Of a stretch of 41,225 bases of DNA, positions 23,115 to 30,138 are shown piece by piece; position 1 is the first letter of the stretch; each line of letters begins with the position of its first letter. The notes under the pieces were generated by a model. The model saw nothing but the letters and a program-made list of their open reading frames with translations. It did no database searches and had not been told where the DNA came from. A program made the position numbers and the translations under genes. The DNA comes from Aminicella lysinilytica (GTDB taxonomy: Bacteria > Bacillota > Clostridia > Peptostreptococcales > Anaerovoracaceae): assembly GCF_004362975.1 (NCBI RefSeq), contig NZ_SNXO01000021.1:1-41225 (forward strand). The letters run 5' to 3'.

Positions 23115-24209
23115 ATGGCAAAAGTTGATATTTTCTCCGGCTTTCTTGGAGCCGGCAAGACGACACTTATCAGGAAACTCATTGAGGAAGCCTACGGTGA
23201 CGAGCAGATCGTCCTCATCGAGAATGAGTTCGGCGAGATCGCAGTAGACGGCGGGTTTCTGAAGGATACAGGCGTCAAGATAAATGAAATGAGCGCAGGC
23301 TGCATTTGCTGCACACTGGTGGGAGACTTCGGAAAAGCCCTGAATCAGGTCATCGACCAGTACGACCCGGACAGGATCCTCATCGAGCCTTCCGGCGTAG
23401 GCAAACTCAGCGACGTTATAATCGCGGTCCAGGATCTGAAAAACGACAGGATCCAGCTCAACGGCTTTACAACAGTTGTAGACGCCAAGAAATGCAAGAT
23501 GTATATGAAGAACTTCGGAGAGTTTTTCAACAACCAGATAGAAAACGCAAGCTCGATAATTCTGAGCCACACAGACGGTCTGTCACAGGGCAAACTGGAT
23601 CAGTGCGTTGCTGTACTTCGCGAGCATAATGCGGAGGCGTCTATTGTGACGACACCGTGGGACGAGATCAAGGGCTCGCAGATCCTTGAGATCATGGAAC
23701 AAAAGAAAACTTTGTCGGCGGAGCTTGAGCATCTGCGTGAGGAAGCATATAAGGAGCAGGCTGAGCATGAGGCCGAGCATGAACATGAAGGTCATGAGCA
23801 TCATCACGATCACCATGAACATGAGCATCACCATGATCATGACGACCACGATGAACATGAGCATCATCACGACCACGACCATGATGAACACGAGCATCAT
23901 CATCACCATCATCACGACGGTCATCATCATGCAGATGAGGTCTTCGAAGACTTCGGGGCCGAGACTACTCATAAATATACTAAAGATCAGATCCGAAAAG
24001 CCCTGGAAGGCCTGCAGAATATAGCGGAAGTAGGACAGGTACTGAGAGCCAAGGGCATCGTAGAAGGCGAAGACGGACAGTGGATCCACTTCGACTATGT
24101 ACCGGGCGAACCGGACGTAAGAACCGGCAGCGCGGAGACTACAGGTATGATCTGCGTCATAGGCGCAGGCATCGATCAGGATCGCATCAAGGAGCTCTTC
24201 GGCATGTAA
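23115..24209 (+). CDS. CobW/COG0523 GTPase with His-rich metal-binding linker
   Basis: G3E-class GTPase thought to insert or traffic metal ions (zinc most often). 364 residues from MAKVDIFSGF. Seen: Walker A GFLGAGKTT (9-17), the metal-site motif GCICC (Cys63, Cys65, Cys66), IEPSGVGKL, and a CobW C-terminal domain (about 280-364). Between the domains, residues 218-272 hold 32 histidines in 55 positions, mixed with Asp and Glu; His-rich loops are known in COG0523 proteins but this one is large. The reading from 23004 adds 37 hydrophobic residues over the promoter and is rejected. The metal is not determined; no Zur-type box was recognised. Confidence 0.92.
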   Translation: MAKVDIFSGFLGAGKTTLIRKLIEEAYGDEQIVLIENEFGEIAVDGGFLKDTGVKINEMSAGCICCTLVGDFGKALNQVIDQYDPDRILIEPSGVGKLSDVIIAVQDLKNDRIQLNGFTTVVDAKKCKMYMKNFGEFFNNQIENASSIILSHTDGLSQGKLDQCVAVLREHNAEASIVTTPWDEIKGSQILEIMEQKKTLSAELEHLREEAYKEQAEHEAEHEHEGHEHHHDHHEHEHHHDHDDHDEHEHHHDHDHDEHEHHHHHHHDGHHHADEVFEDFGAETTHKYTKDQIRKALEGLQNIAEVGQVLRAKGIVEGEDGQWIHFDYVPGEPDVRTGSAETTGMICVIGAGIDQDRIKELFGM

Positions 24210-24253
24210 AGACCGGGATCTCGGGATTCGACTTAATGTAAACAGGAGGCAAA

Positions 24254-25201
24254 ATGGAAATACCAGTATATTTGTTTACCGGATTCCTTGAATCAGGTAA
24301 GACAACGTTCATACAGGATGCTTTGGAGGGGGACGATTTCAATGCGGGAGAGCGTACCCTCTTCCTTTTGTGCGAGGAAGGCGAGGAAGAATATCACCCT
24401 AGCAGATTCTTCGGCACCAATGTATTCTTTGAGAAAATTGAAAATGAGGAAGATATAAACGAGAAACTGCTAAGCAGTCTGCAGAAAAAGCATAAGGTTG
24501 AGCGTGTTATAGTAGAGTGGAACGGCATGTGGAACCTGGACAGCCTCTATCAGGCTATGCCTCAGGAGTGGATCACATATCAGGAAATGATGTTTGCTGA
24601 CGCAACGACTTTCATCACATACAACGACAACATGCGTCAGTTGGTCTTCGACAAGCTGAAGAGCGCTGAGGTAGTCGTGTTCAATCGCTGCGTCCGCGGC
24701 GGCTTCGACAAGATGGCCTTTCATAAGATAGTCCGGGTTGCCAACCGTAAGAGCCAGATACTCTACGAGTACGGTCGCGACGATGTGGAAATGGATAATA
24801 TCCAGGATCCGCTACCCTTCGATCTGAAGGCTCCGGTAGTCACCATCAAGGATGAGGATTACGCCGAGTGGTACAGAGACATCAACGAGGATCAGGATAA
24901 ATACGACGGTCTGACTATCAAGGTCAAGGGCCGTGCCGTTACAGGCGGCGAGATACCTGACGACAAGTTCGTCTTCGGCCGTCACGTAATGACGTGCTGC
25001 GTCCAGGACATTCAGTTCGCAGGCCTGGTCTGCAAGTGGACAAAGGAAGCAGCCAAGCTTGAAAACGGCCAGTGGGTGACTGTCAAAGCAAAGATAAAGG
25101 TTGAAGTCGACCCTGTCTATGAGAATACAAAGGGACCTGTGCTCTACTGTACTGAGGTACAGAAAGTAGACCCTGCAGACCCAGAGGTGGCAACATTTTA
25201 A
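24254..25201 (+). CDS. G3E-type GTPase domain fused to a YcgQ/DUF1980-like domain
   Basis: 315 residues. The N-terminal half begins PVYLFTGFLESGKTTF with a P-loop (10-18) like CobW GTPases, but the CxCC metal motif is missing; LLCEEGEEEYHP stands at about that place. The C-terminal part (about 195-315), with DKFVFGRHVMTCCVQDIQFAG (Cys248-Cys249) and NGQWVTVKAKI, matches the end of YcgQ/TIGR03943 proteins, which pair with the permease YcgR and often sit by COG0523 genes. The fusion therefore fits with the CobW gene 44 bases upstream as a metal-handling pair. AGGAGG precedes the ATG. Function beyond that is inference. Confidence 0.8.
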   Translation: MEIPVYLFTGFLESGKTTFIQDALEGDDFNAGERTLFLLCEEGEEEYHPSRFFGTNVFFEKIENEEDINEKLLSSLQKKHKVERVIVEWNGMWNLDSLYQAMPQEWITYQEMMFADATTFITYNDNMRQLVFDKLKSAEVVVFNRCVRGGFDKMAFHKIVRVANRKSQILYEYGRDDVEMDNIQDPLPFDLKAPVVTIKDEDYAEWYRDINEDQDKYDGLTIKVKGRAVTGGEIPDDKFVFGRHVMTCCVQDIQFAGLVCKWTKEAAKLENGQWVTVKAKIKVEVDPVYENTKGPVLYCTEVQKVDPADPEVATF

Positions 25202-25221
25202 GGCGTTGCCGCCTTTTTTTT
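25200..25221 (+). terminator. Terminator after the GTPase pair
   Basis: AAGGCG (25200-25205), loop TTGC, CGCCTT (25210-25215), then T to 25221. It overlaps the stop codon of the gene. Confidence 0.85.
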
Positions 25222-25241
25222 GCCATGGAAATACTGCCACC

Positions 25242-25662
25242 GAGGGCCGGACACTAATCCGGGTTCCTTCAGCGACATATTTAGTGTCCCAGATGTCTGT
25301 GGCGCCGGTATTTAGTGTCCGGAGTGCCTTATCCGAGGGCCGGACACTAATCTGAGTTCCTTCAGCGGCATATTTAGCGTCCCAGATGTCTGTGGCGCCG
25401 GTATTTAGTGTCAGGGGCCCCTTATCCGAGGGCCGGACACTAATCCAAGTTCCTTCAGCGACATATTTAGTGTCCAAGATGCCTGTGGCGCCGGTATTTA
25501 GTGTCCGGAGTGCCTTATCCGAGGGCCGGACACTAATCCAAGTTCCTTCAGCGACATATTTAGTGTCCCAGATGTCTGTGGCGCCGGTATTTAGTGTCCG
25601 GAGTGCCTTATCCGAGGGCCGGACACTGATCCGAGTTCCTTCAGCGACATATTTAGTGTCCC
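25242..25662. repeat. 93-bp tandem repeat array, 4.5 units
   Basis: Units start at 25242, 25335, 25428, 25521 and 25614 (the last is partial, to 25662), each exactly 93 bp with scattered substitutions and no indels. Each begins GAGGGCCGGACACTAATC and contains three copies of the 9-10 bp word GGACACTAA/TTAGTGTCC in alternating direction, so every unit can form hairpins of about 10 bp. Because 93 is a multiple of 3, a reading frame runs through several units on each strand; I see no ribosome site for these and do not call them genes. The array lies between a terminator and the CarD promoter. Possible roles: protein-binding array, RNA hairpins, or a mobile repeat family. Confidence 0.93.
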
Positions 25663-25702
25663 GGTGATTTTAAACATCATATGTCTACTATTAAATTCCC
25701 CC

Positions 25703-25731
25703 TTACAATTAGTCACAAAAAGGTGTATAAT
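25703..25731 (+). promoter_or_regulatory. Promoter of the CarD-like gene
   Basis: TTACAA (25703-25708), 17 bp, TATAAT (25726-25731), 47 bases before the start. Confidence 0.75.
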
Positions 25732-25778
25732 ATCATTGGGGTAATTTTGCCCTCTTATTAGTGAAGGGAGATGTAGTG

Positions 25779-26300
25779 ATGTTTGAAGTAGACGACCTGA
25801 TCATGTACGGAGGAACAGGGGTCTGCAAAGTCGAAGCAATTACTAAACCGGAGTTCGAGGATCCTGACGAAGACAGGCTATATTATGTACTGCAACCGCT
25901 TTATCAGAGCGGAACTATATATGCGCCGATAGACAATGATAAGGTCTTTATGAGGCCAGTCATTTCAGAAGACGAAGCCAATGATCTTATAGATATCATG
26001 CCTGAAGTGCATACAGAAATATATAAGAGCAGCAGTATACAGCAGCTTTCCAAGCATTATCAGTCAGTAATCGATACTCATAAATGTGTAGATCTCATTA
26101 AATTGACTAAGTCTATTCACAAGAAGAAAGTTGATGCTATGAAGCAGAACAGACACTTGGGGCAGATAGACAAGAAATTCCTGAAGAGGGCTGAAGACCT
26201 TCTGTTTGGAGAGATAGCAGCAGCTCTGCACATGTCTATGGACGAGGTTTCGGATTATATCGGCAGCAGGATCAACAGCGTATACGAAGAAGCTGAATAA
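25779..26300 (+). CDS. CarD-family transcription regulator
   Basis: 173-residue cytoplasmic protein. The N-terminal Tudor-like RNA-polymerase interaction domain (about 1-65; VDDLIMYGGTGVCKVEAI, YYVLQPLYQSGTIYAPID) is followed by a helical C-terminal domain (about 75-173) that in CarD contacts DNA at promoters. The start at 25779 has AAGGGAG upstream; a reading from 25761 covers that site and is less likely. Regulation of rRNA or stress promoters is known for other CarD members; the targets here are unknown. It stands alone between its own promoter and terminator. Confidence 0.9.
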   Translation: MFEVDDLIMYGGTGVCKVEAITKPEFEDPDEDRLYYVLQPLYQSGTIYAPIDNDKVFMRPVISEDEANDLIDIMPEVHTEIYKSSSIQQLSKHYQSVIDTHKCVDLIKLTKSIHKKKVDAMKQNRHLGQIDKKFLKRAEDLLFGEIAAALHMSMDEVSDYIGSRINSVYEEAE

Positions 26301-26312
26301 ACGATAAAGAAA

Positions 26313-26334
26313 AGAGGCGCGGGCCTCTTTTTTT
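26313..26334 (+). terminator. Terminator after the CarD-like gene
   Basis: AGAGGC (26313-26318), loop GCGG, GCCTCT (26323-26328), then seven T. Confidence 0.9.
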
Positions 26335-26394
26335 ATGCAACAAGCATTAGAACTGGTGGAGAACTAAAGTTAAAATCGAGGATTCTTTTGGTAA

Positions 26395-26676
26395 TTTTCG
26401 GATGCTCCGCATTACGCGATTCCGCAGGAGCAGATACAGCCATAGCCGCAGACGAGTAAAAAGAACAGCCTAATATGCCGCGATGTTTGATGACGAAACA
26501 ATGGTGACATATGAGGAACAATGTGCTTGCACAATTGTTCCGACAAAGTCACCATTGGAAATTCTCGTAGAGAATTTCAGAGTTTTCGTCAAGTTCGCGG
26601 CATATTCTGTTCTTTACGAGTGAGACTATATGGCTGTTCGCGCACGAGGACAAGCGAAATGCGGAGTATCCGAAAA
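26395..26676 (+). ncRNA. Large structured RNA element, copy B (unclassified)
   Basis: 282 nt with the same plan as copy A. P1: 26395-26413 with 26658-26676, one G-U (26404/26667). CGATTCCGCAGGA (26417-26429), again 3 nt after P1 and 6 nt before P2. P2: 26436-26444 with 26629-26637. P3: 26460-26468 with 26607-26615. A 3-nt bulge. P4: 26472-26483 with 26595-26606. P5: 26491-26498 with 26584-26591. P6: 26500-26508 with 26548-26556, capped by P7 (26515-26522 with 26534-26541). P8: 26559-26566 with 26570-26577. ACGAGGACAAGC at 26644-26655. It lies between the CarD terminator and the MerR-type promoter, so it is probably transcribed on its own; only weak promoter-like sequence precedes it. Confidence 0.82.
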
Positions 26677-26682
26677 AAACAC

Positions 26683-26713
26683 TTGACTATATAGTAACTA
26701 TATACTTTATAGT
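26683..26713 (+). promoter_or_regulatory. MerR-type promoter with operator dyad
   Basis: TTGACT (26683-26688), a 19-bp spacer, TATAGT (26708-26713). The 17-bp perfect dyad TATATAGTAACTATATA (26688-26704) lies between the boxes. A 19-bp spacer with a central dyad is typical of promoters activated by MerR proteins. A second dyad, TATACT-TTAT-AGTATA (26701-26716), covers the -10. The MerR-type gene at 28222-29049 is the natural candidate regulator. Confidence 0.8.
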
Positions 26714-26739
26714 ATAAATAAGCAGGGAGGTGCTTATTT

Positions 26740-28191
26740 ATGAAATTGAGATTCCATACAAAGTTATCTTATGGAATCGGGGGAGTTGCTGACAATGCAA
26801 TGTACACGCTGGTCGGAACATTCCTCTTATTTTTCCTGACATCAGTAGCCGGAATCAGGCCGGCGGCAGCAGGGACCATCGTCGCCCTGGGATCAGTGTG
26901 GGAAGCCATGTGCGGCCCGGTCACGGGATTCCTCTCCGACAACACATGCTCGCGCTTCGGAAAGAGAAAACCTTTCCTCATGGCCGCGGCCTTTCCTGTA
27001 GCCATAGTCACAAGCCTTTTGTTCACGGCCATAGACGCAAGCTATACCGTGAAGATAATATATTATACCGCCATGACGCTGCTATTCTGGCAGGCCTTTG
27101 CGCTGTTCTTTGTGCCATATATGGCCTGGGGCTCAGACCTGACCGAGGATTACCACGAAAGAACGGTACTGAGATCATACGCATATCTGTTCAACCAGGT
27201 AGGCATGGCCCTTGGAATGGTTTTGCCGACCATAATGGTCGACTGGCTCATGAACATGGGCAGATCTGTCGAGACGTCCTGGTCAATGCTGGGCATAGTC
27301 GTAGGCGTACTCAGCGGAGGAGCTCTGCTCATCTGCGCCCTGACTATCAAGAAGAGCGATGTGAAAAACTTCGTGAAGGACCCAAATCGGGAAAAGGTAT
27401 TCACAGCCAGGAAGATCGCCTGCATGTTCAGGGAATATTTAATGATCCTGAAACTCAGGCCCATCAGATTCATAATCGGCGCCAGCCTTTTGTACCTGGT
27501 AGCCAACACATTCTTCTCATCGGACAGAGTTTACTATTTCACGTATAACCTGGGATTATCGGCAGGGCAGATCTCCTTGATAATGCTGGTAATAACCATC
27601 GTGGGCATAGCTCTGACGCCGGTGGTTGCGTTCATCTGCGGATTATCCGACAAGAAAGACGTATTCATGATAGGCGTAGGAGCCACAGGAGTGATGCTCA
27701 TAGGAGCCAGATTCATCGGCGTGGATTCATTCATGGCCTGCTGCGTTCTGTGCTTCATATATTCCATAGGCAACACCTGCTACTGGCAGCTGATGCCGTC
27801 TATGATCTACGACGTCTGCGAGGCAGAAGAACTGGCATCCGGCGAGAAACATTCCGGGCAGGTCATCTCGCTGCAGGCTTTGTCTGAATCAGTTTCCACG
27901 GCCGTAGGCTCTCTGATCCTGGGCATAATACTTCAGACGGCGGGCTTCAACGAGAGCGTCCATGCACAAAGCGATATGGCTCTGTCATGGGTCAGCAACT
28001 GCTTCACGCTGCTGCCGGGGATCTGCATGATCCTGGTGGCTGTGGTCATCGCCAATCACCCTATCAACAAGCACAGCTTCCAGCGCATAATGGATGCTCT
28101 GGAGAATCGCGCAAAGGGCATAGAAGTTGATCTGAAGGAATTCGAGGATGTCTTCGGGAAGAAATTTGTAAAGCACAATAAAAAACACTGA
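26740..28191 (+). CDS. GPH-family (MelB-like) sugar:cation symporter
   Basis: 483-residue membrane transporter of the glycoside-pentoside-hexuronide family within the MFS, about 12 helices. Seen: KLSYGIGGVADNAMYTLVGTF at the N-terminus, DNTCSRFGKRKPF in the first cytosolic loop, and PYMAWGSDLTEDYHERT, the family's cation/loop-4 region. The central loop (about 205-235) and the second half are of normal length. The substrate is not deducible; with a MerR multidrug-type regulator beside it, export or uptake of an amphipathic compound is possible. GGGAGG precedes the ATG. It converges on the merR gene. Confidence 0.88.
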   Translation: MKLRFHTKLSYGIGGVADNAMYTLVGTFLLFFLTSVAGIRPAAAGTIVALGSVWEAMCGPVTGFLSDNTCSRFGKRKPFLMAAAFPVAIVTSLLFTAIDASYTVKIIYYTAMTLLFWQAFALFFVPYMAWGSDLTEDYHERTVLRSYAYLFNQVGMALGMVLPTIMVDWLMNMGRSVETSWSMLGIVVGVLSGGALLICALTIKKSDVKNFVKDPNREKVFTARKIACMFREYLMILKLRPIRFIIGASLLYLVANTFFSSDRVYYFTYNLGLSAGQISLIMLVITIVGIALTPVVAFICGLSDKKDVFMIGVGATGVMLIGARFIGVDSFMACCVLCFIYSIGNTCYWQLMPSMIYDVCEAEELASGEKHSGQVISLQALSESVSTAVGSLILGIILQTAGFNESVHAQSDMALSWVSNCFTLLPGICMILVAVVIANHPINKHSFQRIMDALENRAKGIEVDLKEFEDVFGKKFVKHNKKH

Positions 28192-28210
28192 CGGCAGAAC
28201 CGACAGTGTT
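28184..28210 (-). terminator. Terminator of the merR-type gene
   Basis: AACACTG (28184-28190) pairs with CAGTGTT (28204-28210), with CGG/CCG inside. On the - strand it is followed by a T-rich run. It overlaps the last codons of the transporter gene. Confidence 0.75.
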
Positions 28211-28221
28211 GCTGGCAGAAA

Positions 28222-29049
28222 TCAAAGGACACGGACCGAAACCTTGACCATATAATGGTAGTACCCATTGACTGAAAGGTCGTCTAAGATAAGATCTTCG
28301 TAAAGAGAATCATCTAGTTGCAGGTGATTCTCTTTCGCGTATGCGATCAGTTTCTTGCACAGTTCCAGAACTTTATCATAGCCGTGATCGTCGTAGATGG
28401 TCAGATAGCGGCCTTTGGAGTCCACATAGACATCCTTATAGCCGGAGGATCTGAGAGAATCCTTGTCGACGACCGTATAGAACTTAGAATAGTGGTAGCT
28501 GTTCTCTTTGACGCCGTCCACAGGGATCATGCCTCCGATAGCATGGGCGCTGGAAAGATCAAGACTGCGGCAGTAACTGAAATGCTCCGAGACTGCTTCC
28601 GCAACATCGCGCTCATCCTCGGGCCCCGTATAATCGGTTATGACCAGATATTCTTCATCGATATCCTCGAAGGCGATCTCCCCCAGATGAGCGTGGATCC
28701 CCTCTTCTGTAACATCGATTTTCTCGTCTATATAGCGCCTGGCAAATTCCAGCCGGCGAATACCCTGATCTATGTCATCACGCCTGTCGTTGAGCAGCTT
28801 AATGAGAGCCTCCGGCGACCGGTTGGCCATGTGCGCCTTGATGTCCTTCAGAGGCACCCGCAGCTCCTTGAACATAGTCAGGACCTCGAAGGTCTCCAGC
28901 TGAGTAAAGGAATAATAGCGGTAGCCGTTTTCCCCTGTATATTCAGGCTTGAAGATGCCGATCCGGTCATAGTAAAAGAGCGTCTGCTTGCTGACGTTGA
29001 AAAGCCTGGCAAATTCACCTGTTGTAAAATAATCTTTGTTCTTCTTCAT
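28222..29049 (-). CDS. MerR-family regulator (BmrR-like)
   Basis: 275 residues. N-terminal winged-helix MerR domain (about 6-76): [54 protein letters not shown] coiled linker (about 80-120) leads to a GyrI-like effector-binding domain (about 125-275), the BmrR architecture that senses hydrophobic drugs. The likely target is the 19-bp-spacer promoter of the convergent transporter. There is no ribosome site before the ATG, and the predicted -10 lies so close that the mRNA may be leaderless. No later Met could replace this start without cutting the DNA-binding domain. Confidence 0.92.
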   Translation of the reverse strand: MKKNKDYFTTGEFARLFNVSKQTLFYYDRIGIFKPEYTGENGYRYYSFTQLETFEVLTMFKELRVPLKDIKAHMANRSPEALIKLLNDRRDDIDQGIRRLEFARRYIDEKIDVTEEGIHAHLGEIAFEDIDEEYLVITDYTGPEDERDVAEAVSEHFSYCRSLDLSSAHAIGGMIPVDGVKENSYHYSKFYTVVDKDSLRSSGYKDVYVDSKGRYLTIYDDHGYDKVLELCKKLIAYAKENHLQLDDSLYEDLILDDLSVNGYYHYMVKVSVRVL

Positions 29050-29055
29050 GTGACC

Positions 29056-29061
29056 ATTATA
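29056..29061 (-). promoter_or_regulatory. -10 box of the merR-type gene
   Basis: TATAAT on the - strand (29061-29056), with a poor -35 (CTGCCA) 17 bp upstream. The start codon begins 7 bases after the box, so transcription would begin at or beside the A of ATG. Confidence 0.55.
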
Positions 29062-29096
29062 GCACAGTGAAAGGCTCCTGGCAGAAGTTTTTACGG

Positions 29097-29125
29097 TTTA
29101 CCTTCATGGCGGCAAATGGTATAAT
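29097..29125 (+). promoter_or_regulatory. prmA promoter
   Basis: TTTACC (29097-29102), 17 bp, TATAAT (29120-29125) preceded by TGG (extended -10). Likely promoter of the prmA-mtaB-hit operon. Confidence 0.8.
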
Positions 29126-29151
29126 AGATGTGCTGACCGGAGGTAGAAAAA

Positions 29152-30138
29152 GTGAAATACATAGAAATAAATATAGAAACATCGGAGACCGGCATCGAGC
29201 TGATAGTCGCAAGGCTTCTGGCCCTGGGCATAGACAATACCGAGGTGACGGATCCCCACGATATACAGGAGATAATGGAACAAAAGGAAACCTATGCATG
29301 GGATTACATTGATGACAGTGTGGTTGAGAAAATGCAGGAGGCGCCTGTCGTCACAGTTTATCTGGAGGAGGGCTCTGCGGGTCTTGAGAAAGCAAAGGAA
29401 ATCAGGGCGGATATGGCCGATATGGTCGTGGCTGCTGCTACGGGAGCCTACGGTCCGGGGACTGACGGAAAGGGCGTAGACCTGGGGTCCATGAAGATCC
29501 TCGTAAACGACAGAGACGATTCTCAGTGGAAAGACAAGTGGAAGGAATACTTCAAGCCTTTCAGAGTTTCAGAACACATAGTGATCAAACCTACATGGGA
29601 AGAATATACGGGGGAACCGGCCGACCACATTCTGGAAATAGATCCGGGCATGGCTTTCGGTACGGGCACCCACGAGACCACTTCCATGTGTATAGAAATG
29701 ATAGAGAAATATCTGAAACCGGGGGACAAAGTCCTGGACGCCGGCTGCGGCTCGGGAATACTGACCATAGCGGCCATCCTTCTTGGAGCCGGTCAGGCTC
29801 TCGGTGTGGACATAGACAGGGAAGCCGTTCGTGTGGCCAATGAAAACATTGTCAAAAATCATGTAGAGGATCACGCCACGGCTCGCTTCGGCGACGTGAC
29901 TGAAGGTGTGGACTTCCGGGGAGACCTGGTAGTAGCTAACCTTATGGCGGAACTGGTATGCATGATATCGCCCGATGTGCCTGCCCATCTCGTAGACGGC
30001 GGCATATACATTTCTTCAGGAATACTGACTGAGAAAGAAGACATGGTCAAGGCGGCCCTTAAGGGAGCAGGTTTTGAGATAGTCGAGATAGATCGAAAGG
30101 GAGAATGGTGCTGCATAGTAGCGAGGAAGGGGAAATAA
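29152..30138 (+). CDS. prmA: Ribosomal protein L11 methyltransferase
   Basis: Methylates ribosomal protein L11 using S-adenosylmethionine. 328 residues, normal length. The N-terminal L11-binding domain (about 1-110) is followed by a Rossmann-type methyltransferase domain with PGMAFGTGTHETTSMC and the SAM motif VLDAGCGSGILTIAA (about 193-207). VVANLMAELV holds the NLxA-like catalytic region. The start codon is GTG, with GGAGGT 7 bases upstream. The next gene starts on the last base of its stop codon. The rsmE gene that often follows prmA in Firmicutes is absent here. Confidence 0.95.
   Translation: MKYIEINIETSETGIELIVARLLALGIDNTEVTDPHDIQEIMEQKETYAWDYIDDSVVEKMQEAPVVTVYLEEGSAGLEKAKEIRADMADMVVAAATGAYGPGTDGKGVDLGSMKILVNDRDDSQWKDKWKEYFKPFRVSEHIVIKPTWEEYTGEPADHILEIDPGMAFGTGTHETTSMCIEMIEKYLKPGDKVLDAGCGSGILTIAAILLGAGQALGVDIDREAVRVANENIVKNHVEDHATARFGDVTEGVDFRGDLVVANLMAELVCMISPDVPAHLVDGGIYISSGILTEKEDMVKAALKGAGFEIVEIDRKGEWCCIVARKGK

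Noticed and set aside
24254-25201. Second ordinary CobW metallochaperone
   Set aside because: The CxCC metal motif and CobW C-terminal domain are absent; the C-terminal half looks like YcgQ/TIGR03943 instead.
25242-25662. CRISPR array
   Set aside because: The whole 93-bp unit repeats, with no unique spacers, and there are no cas genes.
25386-25667. A 93-codon protein made of three 31-residue repeats on the + strand (and a similar - strand frame)
   Set aside because: The open frame follows from the 93-bp period. There is no ribosome site or promoter, and frames are open on both strands.
14476-26676. The two 280-290 bp inverted structures as miniature transposons (MITEs)
   Set aside because: MITE copies share their terminal inverted repeats. 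Here the outer arms differ completely between copies and only stay complementary within each copy, while the internal unpaired motifs are shared. I see no target-site duplication.
28318-29070. 250-codon + strand frame opposite the merR-type gene
   Set aside because: Antisense shadow; the - strand product is a clear MerR protein with domains in order.
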